From the NCBI GenBank assembly GCA_002307245.1, contig DBTW01000104.1:782-31458 (forward strand): a DNA stretch of 30,677 bases, written 5' to 3'. Within the stretch, counting starts at the first letter, position 1; each line of letters starts with the position of its first letter. Below the pieces are notes generated by a model. That model ran no database searches and was not told where the DNA came from. It was given only the letters and a program-made list of their open reading frames with translations. Below are positions 15,860-22,990 of the stretch, one piece after another. This DNA comes from Spirochaetaceae bacterium UBA1306 (GTDB taxonomy: Bacteria > Spirochaetota > Spirochaetia > Treponematales > Rectinemataceae). The position numbers were made by a program, and so were the translations under genes.

Positions 15860-16152
15860 CCCCCGAACAGCCTATCTAGCTCGCCGCGGGCCTTCTCCGA
15901 GGCCGAGCGCGCGGACTCGCGCCCCGCGCCGGCGACATGGAGGGCGGGATTGGTCTGGAAGAAGTCGCAGAAGTTGCGGCGCTCCTTGTCGGCCACGAGG
16001 GCCTCCACGGTCTCGGCGCAGTCGTATCGGGCCCCCGCCTTATAAAAGCGGCAGTTGAGGCAGGCATGGAGGTCCTTGCCGCAGTCGGGACAAGCCTCGT
16101 TGAAGCCGGGCGAGCGATCCCCTGGCATGGGCGATCCGCAGTACGAGCACAT
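15856..16152 (-). CDS. Cys-rich zinc-ribbon protein heading the murI operon
   Basis: 98 aa. Multiple Cys pairs lie in the N-terminal half: MCSYC, CPDC and CLNC, then later single cysteines (YDCAE, NFCDFF). This implies one or two zinc ribbons. The C-terminal half is charged and helical. The family is not recognised; function unknown. The start at 16152 follows the -10 box TATTAT by only 6 nt, so the mRNA probably begins at the start codon (leaderless). Longer upstream frames would cross the promoter and are rejected. It overlaps murI by 4 nt. Confidence 0.72.
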   Translation of the reverse strand: MCSYCGSPMPGDRSPGFNEACPDCGKDLHACLNCRFYKAGARYDCAETVEALVADKERRNFCDFFQTNPALHVAGAGRESARSASEKARGELDRLFGG

Positions 16153-16158
16153 AGGTCG

Positions 16159-16188
16159 ATAATACGCGCGGAAGCACCCCGTACGCAA
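16159..16188 (-). promoter_or_regulatory. Promoter of the Zn-ribbon-murI-rsgA-mutS2 operon
   Basis: On the minus strand TTGCGT (16183-16188), an 18-nt spacer and TATTAT (16159-16164). The expected start falls on the ATG of the first gene. The rest of the 131-bp divergent gap holds the opposing candidate promoter at 16249-16277. Confidence 0.65.
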
Positions 16189-16248
16189 GACTCCGGGAAA
16201 AACGAGTCGCGTCGATGGCGCGCCGTGACGGCCTGTCGACGAAAACGC

Positions 16249-16277
16249 TTGTTCGCGGCGCCTCCTTCGTGTAGGCT
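16249..16277 (+). promoter_or_regulatory. Weak candidate promoter of the pentapeptide-repeat gene
   Basis: TTGTTC (16249-16254), a 17-nt spacer and TAGGCT (16272-16277), then 6 nt to the ATG. Each box matches consensus at only about half its positions, but the geometry repeats the leaderless layout of the divergent operon. Confidence 0.35.
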
Positions 16278-16283
16278 TAGGCG

Positions 16284-16883
16284 ATGCACAGTTTCCAGCG
16301 TTGCGACCGGCCGGGATGCCGGGCCTTCTGCTTCCACGGCTCGCCCGCTTGCCTCGACCATAGCCCCGACCCGGCTGCGTCCGTCCAGGCCGTCCAGGCA
16401 CTCCTCCTCGCCGAGAGGGGCGCCAAGGACATCTCCGCCCAGGGCATCTCCCTCGAGGGACTGGATCTCTCGGGACGCAAGTACATCGGCTGTTCCTTCA
16501 TCGGCGCCTCCTTCAAGAATATGCTCTTCACGGGGAGCACCTTCCTCCTCTGCTTCTTCGACAGAGCCGCCTTCGAGTCCTGCGACTTCTCGGGCGCGAA
16601 CGTCCAGTTCGGCTCCTTCGGCGGCTCCATGATCGCCAATGTCTCCTTCGAGAACTCCGAGCTGCTCCACTGCAACTTCGACGGAGCGAAGATCCGTGAG
16701 ACCACCTTCAACGGATCCAACCTCTACGACTCGCGCTTCATCCGCGGCGAGATCGAGGGCAGCGACTTCGAGAACTGCGACCTCAAGCGGGTCTATTTCA
16801 TCCCCTCGAGGCAGGAGAGGGTTTCCTTCAAGAGCTCCAATACGATGGAGGCGATCAAGGACCTGGAACACCTCTACCTATGA
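16284..16883 (+). CDS. Pentapeptide-repeat protein with Cys-rich N-terminus
   Basis: 199 aa. From about residue 55 to 180 the sequence follows the A(D/N)Lxx-type pentapeptide rhythm with frequent Phe at the centre (CSFIGASF, CDFSGANVQF, CNFDGAKI, SNLYDSRF, SDFENCDL). This predicts a right-handed quadrilateral beta-helix. The first 27 residues hold Cys7, Cys12, Cys16 and Cys23 with nearby His, a possible small metal site. No signal peptide. Such proteins include gyrase-protecting DNA mimics but most are uncharacterised, and no function is assigned. There is no Shine-Dalgarno before the ATG. Confidence 0.82.
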   Translation: MHSFQRCDRPGCRAFCFHGSPACLDHSPDPAASVQAVQALLLAERGAKDISAQGISLEGLDLSGRKYIGCSFIGASFKNMLFTGSTFLLCFFDRAAFESCDFSGANVQFGSFGGSMIANVSFENSELLHCNFDGAKIRETTFNGSNLYDSRFIRGEIEGSDFENCDLKRVYFIPSRQERVSFKSSNTMEAIKDLEHLYL

Positions 16884-16926
16884 CGGCATCGGCCCATTCC
16901 TTTCGGCGGACGGAGCGCAGCGACGA

Positions 16927-17532
16927 ATGAAGATCTATCAGCATTACTCGCTCTACGGCTTCTCGAACGTCTACCTCGTCGGCAACGACGCGACGAAGGA
17001 AGCCTTCGCCGTGGACCCGGCGGAGATGAACGCCGCCCTCCTCGGCCACATCGAGAACAACGGCTACGCGCTGAAGTCCGTCTTCGTGACCCACAACCAT
17101 AACCACCATGTGCGAGGCCTCAAGACCCTGCTCAAGATCTACGACGCCCAGGTCTTCGCCGCCAACGCGTCCGTGGCCGGCTTTCCCTGCAGGGCCCTCC
17201 GCGACGGCGAGATCGTCACGACCTGCGGCTTCGAGGTCGAGGCCCTCTCGGTGCCCGGGCACTCGCCGGACTCCCTGGTCTTCCGAGTCGACGGCGTCCT
17301 CTTCACGGGCGACGCCATCCATGCCGGCCTCATCGGCAAGACCCTTAGCAGCTACAACGCGATAACCCTCGCGGACAGGATCAAGTCCAAGATCCTCGAC
17401 CAGGCCGACGAGTGCATCATCCTCCCCGGCCACGGCCCGCCTTCCACGGTCGGCACCGAACGTCTCTACAACGTCGGCCTCGACCCCGAATACGCCAAGA
17501 GGATCACGGACCGATACGATTTCTTCGTCTGA
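16927..17532 (+). CDS. Metallo-beta-lactamase-fold hydrolase (glyoxalase II-like) with altered HxHxDH motif
   Basis: 201 aa. Metal-site motifs in order: THNHNHH (His56, His58, His60, His61), GHSPDS (His112), TGDAIH (Asp129) and LPGHGP (His169). The usual HxHxDH has His at the Asp position, so the second metal site is altered. Size and motif spacing are those of glyoxalase II-like thioester hydrolases or persulfide dioxygenases. There is no signal peptide, so it is cytoplasmic. It starts 43 nt after the pentapeptide gene, with only a weak GGAG 12-15 nt upstream, and is probably on the same transcript. A longer in-frame reading that covers the previous gene is rejected. Confidence 0.82.
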   Translation: MKIYQHYSLYGFSNVYLVGNDATKEAFAVDPAEMNAALLGHIENNGYALKSVFVTHNHNHHVRGLKTLLKIYDAQVFAANASVAGFPCRALRDGEIVTTCGFEVEALSVPGHSPDSLVFRVDGVLFTGDAIHAGLIGKTLSSYNAITLADRIKSKILDQADECIILPGHGPPSTVGTERLYNVGLDPEYAKRITDRYDFFV

Positions 17533-17561
17533 CCCCATATATATTCGCAGGAGGAATGAGC

Positions 17562-18257
17562 ATGAGGAAAACCATCGCCCTGTCCATCGCCCTGTCCATC
17601 GCCCTGTCCGGGGCAGCCGCGCTCTCGGCGGAAAGCATCCCGCAGCTCCAGGCCGCGTCGGAGGCCGCCATCAAGTCGGCCGCGGCGGCCCCGGGCGACT
17701 ACGCCGCCAACTGGACGGCCGCGAAAGCCTGCCGCAGTTACGGCAACGAGCTGGTGACCCAGGAAGCCATCGGCTGGAAGGAACTCGCGAAGGCCGCGGC
17801 CCGCGAGGGCATGAAGTACGGCGACCTCGCGTGCAAGCTCAATCCGAGCGGCGTCGAAGGCTGGTACTATTACGGACTCAACGTCGGCACCTACTCCGAT
17901 TGCGTGAGCATCCTCTCGGCCATATCGGAAGGCCTCAAGGGAAAGACGCAGAAGGGCTTCGAGAGCGCCTACGCCATCAACAAGAACTACGACTCGGGCG
18001 GCCCCATGGTCACCCTCGGCCGTTTCTGGCAGGTCCTCCCCGGCATAGCCGGCCGGGACCTGAAGAAATCGGAGAAGCTCTTCAGCGAGTACCTGGCAGC
18101 CTACGGCTCGAGCCCCGACGCCAATAAGGACGCATGGTTATATAGAGGCGAGCTTTACAAGGACCAGGGCAAGAAGGACCTGGCCAAGGCCGATCTCCAG
18201 AAAGCCGCTTCCATGGGCGCGAAGGACGCTGCGAAGCTCCTCGCGGAGATCAAATAG
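17562..18257 (+). CDS. Secreted TPR-like protein
   Basis: 231 aa with a classic signal peptide: MRKT, then a hydrophobic core containing IALSIALSIALSG, then ALSAES at the probable cleavage site. The remainder is helical with TPR-like periodicity (WYYYGLNVG, then WLYRGELYKDQGKKDLAKADLQKA near the C-terminus). There is no lipobox Cys, so it is probably soluble in the periplasm. AGGAGG at 17549-17554 supports the ATG at 17562 (7-nt spacing) over the ATG at 17556. TATATATT just upstream could be a -10 box. Function unknown. Confidence 0.8.
   Translation: MRKTIALSIALSIALSGAAALSAESIPQLQAASEAAIKSAAAAPGDYAANWTAAKACRSYGNELVTQEAIGWKELAKAAAREGMKYGDLACKLNPSGVEGWYYYGLNVGTYSDCVSILSAISEGLKGKTQKGFESAYAINKNYDSGGPMVTLGRFWQVLPGIAGRDLKKSEKLFSEYLAAYGSSPDANKDAWLYRGELYKDQGKKDLAKADLQKAASMGAKDAAKLLAEIK
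17572..17607 (+). repeat. Three tandem 12-bp repeats inside a signal-peptide coding region
   Basis: CCATCGCCCTGT occurs three times in a row without mismatch, encoding the repeated IALS unit of the hydrophobic core. Gain or loss of one unit keeps the frame and changes the core by four residues. Confidence 0.9.
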
Positions 18258-18308
18258 CCTAGGGCCCGCGGCTTCCTAAAAAACTCGGACGGGAGTACAT
18301 TCTCAAGC

Positions 18309-20084
18309 ATGGGAGTGATCCACGTCCTGCCCCCGGAGACCGCGCGCCTCATCGCGGCGGGCGAGGTCATAGACCGGCCCGCCTCGGCCCTGCGGGAGCT
18401 CATCGACAATGCGATAGACTCCGGCGCCTCGGAGCTCTCCATCCGCATCGAGGAGGGGGGCGTCGGGCTCATCCGCGTCGTCGACGACGGCTCCGGCATG
18501 GACCGCGCCGACCTCGAGCTGTCCATCCTCCCCCACGCCACGTCCAAGATCGCGAGCGCCGACGACCTCCTCACGGCGAGGAGCCTCGGCTTCCGCGGCG
18601 AGGCCCTCGCCTCGATAGCGGCCGCGGCCTCGCTCGAGATCGTGACCAAGGATGAGGCCTCGACCTCCGCCCACCGACTCGTATCGAGGCCGGGCTCGAG
18701 CCTGATCGTCGAGGCTTGCGCGGGGCGGCGGGGCAGCGCCGTGTCCGTCTCGGGGCTCTTCGAGGACTATCCCGCGAGGCGCCAATTCCTGAAGAGGCCG
18801 CAGGCCGAGGCGTCTCTCTGCCGCCAGGCCTTCGAGGACAAGGCCCTCGCCCATCCCTCCGTCGGCTTCCGCTTCGAATCGGGCCAGGGCAAGCCAATAG
18901 TCCTCAGGCCATCATCGCGGATAGGGCGCGTCGCCGCCCTCTACCCCGAGCTGCCGGGCGGCCTCCTCCACCTCGTGAAATTCTCCGGCAAGGGCTTCGA
19001 GGGCGAGCTGGTCCTGGCGGGCCCCGCCTATTCCCGTCCCGACAAGCGCATGCTGCAGGCCTTCGTAAACCGCCGGAGGGTCCAGGAATGGGGACTCCTC
19101 GGCGCCATCGACTACGCCTTCGCGGGATACCTGCCCGGAGGCCTTCATCCCTTCGCCTTCCTCTTCCTCGAAGTAGACCCTGCCCTCGTCGACTTCAACA
19201 TCCATCCCGCTAAAAAGGAAGTCCGCTTCAAGGACCCCGAAGGTCCCCGCCGCGCGATGGGCGCAGCAGTGCAGGCTTTCCTCTCCGAGCTCTCGCGGCG
19301 GGATCCGGCCCAAGTCTCGCCGGATCCATCGTCCGAGCTCGAGCTGGGCTTGGCGCCCTTCGAGGGGCCGCTCGAGTCCGCCTTCGCCGATTCGCGCTCG
19401 CGCTCGAGCGCAGTCCAGCACACGGGCTCATCTCCGGGATCGGGCGCGCCGTGGCCGATGGCCGGGGAACGCGACTGGGCGGCCTACGACGAGCTGCGCG
19501 AGCGATCGTCCGCCGGCCTCGTCCCGGCCCCGCCGGCCCCCGCGCCCGAGCGCGGCTTCCGATACCTCGGCTCGGCACTCGGCCCCTTCCTCGTCTTCGA
19601 GCTCGAAGGCGCGCTCTGGTTCCTCGACCAGCACGCCGCCCACGAGCGCATGCTCTTCGACGAGCTGATGGGCAGGCCGCCCGAGTCTCAGGAGCTCCTC
19701 ATGCCCGAGGAGATCGAGGTCGAGGACGCCGAGGAGGACGCGCGGATCGGCGAGGCGGCCCGGGGCCTGGCCGAGGCCGGCTTCAGGCTTGAGCGGGAGG
19801 GCGGGGCCTGGCTCGTGGCGGCCGCGCCACCCGAGCTGGCGAAGGGAGCGGCCGAGGCCGCGCGCGAGCTCGCCAGGGGCTCGGGCGACGCCCTCCGCGC
19901 CGCGCGCGCGATGGCCGCCTGCCGCGCCGCGATCAAGGACGGGGACAGCCTGGACGACGCGGCGGCCGAGGAGCTCATCGCGCGGGCCTTGAGGCTCCCC
20001 GAGCCACGCTGCCCCCATGGCCGCCCCATCTGGTCGCGCATAACGCGCGAGCAACTGTACAGGCTGGTCCGGCGCGAGGTTTAG
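18309..20084 (+). CDS. mutL: DNA mismatch repair protein MutL, endonuclease type
   Basis: 591 aa. The N-terminal GHKL ATPase shows IAAGEVIDRPASALRELIDN, DDGSGM, ATSKI and LGFRGEALASIAA. The middle transducer domain has NIHPAKKEVRF. The C-terminal domain keeps the endonuclease-type motifs DQHAAHE (about 440), ACRAA (about 535) and CPHGRP (about 567), so this MutL probably nicks DNA itself, as expected without MutH. The last acidic residue of DQHA(x)2E(x)4E is Asp instead of Glu. mutS is not in the window. The start lacks a close Shine-Dalgarno; TACATT 7 nt upstream could be a -10 box. Confidence 0.95.
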   Translation: MGVIHVLPPETARLIAAGEVIDRPASALRELIDNAIDSGASELSIRIEEGGVGLIRVVDDGSGMDRADLELSILPHATSKIASADDLLTARSLGFRGEALASIAAAASLEIVTKDEASTSAHRLVSRPGSSLIVEACAGRRGSAVSVSGLFEDYPARRQFLKRPQAEASLCRQAFEDKALAHPSVGFRFESGQGKPIVLRPSSRIGRVAALYPELPGGLLHLVKFSGKGFEGELVLAGPAYSRPDKRMLQAFVNRRRVQEWGLLGAIDYAFAGYLPGGLHPFAFLFLEVDPALVDFNIHPAKKEVRFKDPEGPRRAMGAAVQAFLSELSRRDPAQVSPDPSSELELGLAPFEGPLESAFADSRSRSSAVQHTGSSPGSGAPWPMAGERDWAAYDELRERSSAGLVPAPPAPAPERGFRYLGSALGPFLVFELEGALWFLDQHAAHERMLFDELMGRPPESQELLMPEEIEVEDAEEDARIGEAARGLAEAGFRLEREGGAWLVAAAPPELAKGAAEAARELARGSGDALRAARAMAACRAAIKDGDSLDDAAAEELIARALRLPEPRCPHGRPIWSRITREQLYRLVRREV

Positions 20085-22067
20085 CTACAGCCCCGACAGC
20101 ATCTGGTCGACCTCGGCGCGCTTGGCGTAGGAGGGATTCTTCGCGACGAGCTCGCCCAGGGTCTTCTTCGCGTTCGCGGGGTCGCCGGTGGAGGCGTAGA
20201 GCTTGCCCAGGTCGTAGTAGGCGTCCCACTTCGAGGGGTCGAGCTTCAGGAGGGCGACGAAGGCCTCCTTGGCCGAATCGAGGCGGTTGGCGGAGAGGTA
20301 GGCCTTGGCGAGGTTGTAGCGGACCGTGGAGTCCCGGGGCGCCAGGTTCATGGCGATCTCGTAGTGGAAGACCGACTTGTCGTACATGGCCTTCTTGCCG
20401 TAGGCGTTGGCGAGGTTGTTGTTGGCCTCGAAGGACTTGGGGTCGGCGCCGTAGGCCTCGTCGAGGTAGGCGAGGGCCTTGTCCGTGAGACCGGCGTCGA
20501 GGTAGATGCGGCCCAGGTTGATCCGCGGCTCGGCGTATTTCTTGTCGATCGAAGCCGCCTGGGCGTAGGCCGCGATGGCGCCGTCGGCGTCCCCGGCCTG
20601 CTCGTCGGCGAGGCCGAGGGAATACTGGTAGATGGCCACGTTAGGCGCTTGAGCCACGGCCTTGCCGGCATAGGTCACGGCTTCCTTGGATTTGCCGAGC
20701 TGGAGCTTCACCGTGGCCATGTTGTAGTTCGTGAGCGCGTCGTCCTTGACGCCGAGGGCCCGCTGGAAAAGGCCCTCGGCCGTCTTGTAGTCCCCGGCCC
20801 CGGCCTGGATGACCGCGAGCTCGCGCATCGCCTGGGCGTTGCCCGGGTCGAGCTGGATGGCCTTGCCGTAGGACTCGACTGCGGACTTGCGGTCGCCTTT
20901 GGAAGCCTGGATGCGGCCGATCTCCTGCCAGGCCCCGCCGTAGGAGGGGTTGGCGACGGTCGCCCTGCGGAAGGCGTCGAGGGCCTTAGCTTGGTCGCCC
21001 AGGGCCTTCCATGTGGAGCCGAGGTTATAGAAGCCGCGGTCGAATTTAGGGTTGAGGGTGGCGGTCGCCTCGAAGGACTGCCGCGCGTCCTCGTAACGCC
21101 GTGCCTTGAAGTAGGCAACGCCCAAGGCGAAGGAATACAGGTAGTTCTTCGGGTCGAGGCTCGCGGCCTGCTTGAGCTCGGTGATGGCGTTGTCGGTCTG
21201 GTTGAGGTCGGAGTTGATCTTCCCGAGGGTGTAGTAAGGGAGGGCGTTGTTGGGGTCCTTCTTCTTCGCGTCGCGGGCGGTCTGGATCGCTTCCTGAAGG
21301 GCCGCGTCGGCCTCGGCTCCCGGGTTCTTCTTCGTGGCCGAGTAGAGGGAGTCGGCCATGTCCGCCAGCTTTTGGCCGGCGAACTTGTCCTCGCCCTCGG
21401 GGAATTTGCCCTTGGCCTCGGCGAAGAGCCGCTCGCCATCCGCGAAGGCCCCGGTGTCGGCCGCCTTCTTGCCGCGCTCGACGAGGTCGTTGACCGCCCG
21501 CATCTTCTCCTGGAGCTCGCGGCCCTTCTTGGCCAGCTCCTCGGCCTCGGCCTTCTTGCGCGCCGCGTCGGCTTCGACCTCGGCCTTCTTCTGGGCGGCC
21601 GCCGCGTCGGCCTCGCTCTTCTTCTGTGCGGCGGCGGCCGCGTCCGCCTCGGCCTTGGCCGCCGCGGCGGACGCCTTGGCCGAGGCTGCGGACGGCGCCT
21701 GCGCGCCCGCGGGCGCCTTGAGCTTCTGCCCGAGCTTGTCGAGTGATTGGGCTATCGCCTTCTGCCCCGAGGCTTCGGCAGCCGCGGCGGCTCGGGCGGC
21801 CGCGGAATCGGCCCCGGACTTAGCCTGCATGGCCCTGTCGCGGAGCTTGCCGGCCTCGGGGTCGGAGGCGTTGTCGATGAGGAGTTTGTCCAGGAGGTCG
21901 AGGGCGCGGCTGTAGTCCCCCTTGTCGAGGTAGTACTGGGCCGAGCCGAGGACGTTCTGCCTGGTCTTGGCCGCCTTGGCAGGGCCGAGGAAAACGACTA
22001 GGCCGATGGCGGCAATGAGGGCGATGCCGGCGGAAGCGGCGATGATTATCTTAGCCCGTTTGGTCAT
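20085..22067 (-). CDS. Membrane-anchored TPR protein with Ala/Lys-rich coiled coil
   Basis: 660 aa. A single N-terminal membrane helix (about 8-28, after MTKRAK) is followed by one TPR-like hairpin. Residues about 85-200 form a low-complexity Ala/Lys/Glu coiled coil (repeated AAAQKKSEAD, AAAQKKAEVEAD). About ten TPRs fill residues 270-660, with clear NLGRIYLDAGLTDKALAYLDEA-type units. Topology suggests the repeats face the periplasm. Probably a scaffold or envelope assembly protein; no partner is identifiable. The coiled coil recalls TolA-like spacers. Its stop directly abuts the mutL stop. It follows another TPR gene by 64 nt and is likely cotranscribed. Confidence 0.82.
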   Translation of the reverse strand: MTKRAKIIIAASAGIALIAAIGLVVFLGPAKAAKTRQNVLGSAQYYLDKGDYSRALDLLDKLLIDNASDPEAGKLRDRAMQAKSGADSAAARAAAAAEASGQKAIAQSLDKLGQKLKAPAGAQAPSAASAKASAAAAKAEADAAAAAQKKSEADAAAAQKKAEVEADAARKKAEAEELAKKGRELQEKMRAVNDLVERGKKAADTGAFADGERLFAEAKGKFPEGEDKFAGQKLADMADSLYSATKKNPGAEADAALQEAIQTARDAKKKDPNNALPYYTLGKINSDLNQTDNAITELKQAASLDPKNYLYSFALGVAYFKARRYEDARQSFEATATLNPKFDRGFYNLGSTWKALGDQAKALDAFRRATVANPSYGGAWQEIGRIQASKGDRKSAVESYGKAIQLDPGNAQAMRELAVIQAGAGDYKTAEGLFQRALGVKDDALTNYNMATVKLQLGKSKEAVTYAGKAVAQAPNVAIYQYSLGLADEQAGDADGAIAAYAQAASIDKKYAEPRINLGRIYLDAGLTDKALAYLDEAYGADPKSFEANNNLANAYGKKAMYDKSVFHYEIAMNLAPRDSTVRYNLAKAYLSANRLDSAKEAFVALLKLDPSKWDAYYDLGKLYASTGDPANAKKTLGELVAKNPSYAKRAEVDQMLSGL

Positions 22068-22131
22068 GCTGGAGTCTCCCGAAGGACGATTGCGGCCGCG
22101 CCGTAGCCGGCCGATATGTGTACATGCGCGA

Positions 22132-22842
22132 TCACTCGTCCAGCTTCAGCTCGTCGCCGTAGCCCTGGACGTCGCCGGCGCCGGCCGAGATGCTCGTCGT
22201 CTCGTCGGCCGCGGCCTTGAGGGAGGCGGCCATCTTGTCAAGCAGGGCCTTGCGCGCCTCCTCCTCGGCCACCTTCTTCGCCTCCTCGGCGGCCTTGACC
22301 CGCTCGGTCTCGGCAATACCCGCGCCGAGACGGTCAATCAGCTGCTCGATCGAGGCGCGCTGAGGGCTCGCCGGCTCGAGCTCGAGGTAGCGTCCGTAAT
22401 CCTCCCGCGCGCCCGCGTAGTCCTTGACGGAGAGCCGGGCGTTCGCGCGGTTGAGGAAGGCGGGAGCGTAGGCCCCGTCTATGCCGATCGCCTGGCCGAG
22501 CATGTCGACCGCGAAGGAGTTCTTGCCCTGGAGGATGAAGACGTTGCCCAGGTCGTAGTAGAAGAGGGCTTTGAAGCGCAGGGACTGCCCCAGGCCCTTG
22601 CGCAGGGTGGCCGAAGCCTCGTCGAGGCGGCCGAGCTGCTGATAGGTCAGGGCCAGATAGAGCCAGGCTCGCTCGTCGACGCCTTGGTCGAGGACCGCCC
22701 GCTCGAGGACGGGCAGGGCTTCGGAGGGCTTGTCGGCGCGGAAGAGCCTCTCCCCGTCGGCGAAGGCATCCGCTCGGGCGGCGCCGATGGAAAGAACGGC
22801 GGCCGCGGCCGCAGCTATCAGGTATTGAGCCGCTCTCAACAT
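22132..22842 (-). CDS. Secreted TPR protein with charged coiled-coil tail
   Basis: 236 aa from ATG 22842. A signal peptide (MLRAAQYLIAAAAAAVLSIGAARA) is followed by ADAFADGERLFRADKPSEAL and about four TPRs (ALTYQQLGRLDEASATLRKG, NVFILQGKNSFAVDMLGQ, and so on). A Lys/Glu/Ala helix (about 175-205) and an acidic tail close it. GGGAGG lies only 1 nt before the ATG, so initiation at the adjacent TTG codon (22839) is possible. It is the first gene of a two-gene TPR operon. The phrase FADGERLF also occurs in the downstream TPR protein, suggesting related domains. Confidence 0.75.
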   Translation of the reverse strand: MLRAAQYLIAAAAAAVLSIGAARADAFADGERLFRADKPSEALPVLERAVLDQGVDERAWLYLALTYQQLGRLDEASATLRKGLGQSLRFKALFYYDLGNVFILQGKNSFAVDMLGQAIGIDGAYAPAFLNRANARLSVKDYAGAREDYGRYLELEPASPQRASIEQLIDRLGAGIAETERVKAAEEAKKVAEEEARKALLDKMAASLKAAADETTSISAGAGDVQGYGDELKLDE

Positions 22843-22990
22843 GCCTCCCGTCCGACGCACCCTCCGACTTCCGGACTGACCGGCCCCGTCGGGGAGGTGT
22901 CGCAAAATCCCACGAAGTGCTCTATAGTATGATACCACGTAGGGGCCGGGGCAGCCAAGGAAGCCGGTCCCCCGGGACGGGGAAGCTAGA
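22843..22990. promoter_or_regulatory. Divergent promoter region between the two TPR operons
   Basis: Minus strand: TTGGCT (22953-22958), N18, TATCAT (22929-22934). Plus strand: TATGAT at 22928-22933 overlaps it but has no good -35. A shared -10 core would make the two directions compete, as at 8734-8739. Nothing else is seen in this gap. Confidence 0.4.

Noticed and set aside
16153..16401. Longer N-terminus for the Zn-ribbon protein heading the murI operon
   Set aside because: It would run through the TTGCGT/TATTAT promoter and encode an Arg-rich, non-conserved-looking stretch.
16639..16926. N-terminal extension of the metallo-beta-lactamase protein
   Set aside because: It overlaps the pentapeptide gene in another frame and reads as Ser/Arg/Thr-rich shadow sequence; MKIYQHYSLYG is a typical fold start.
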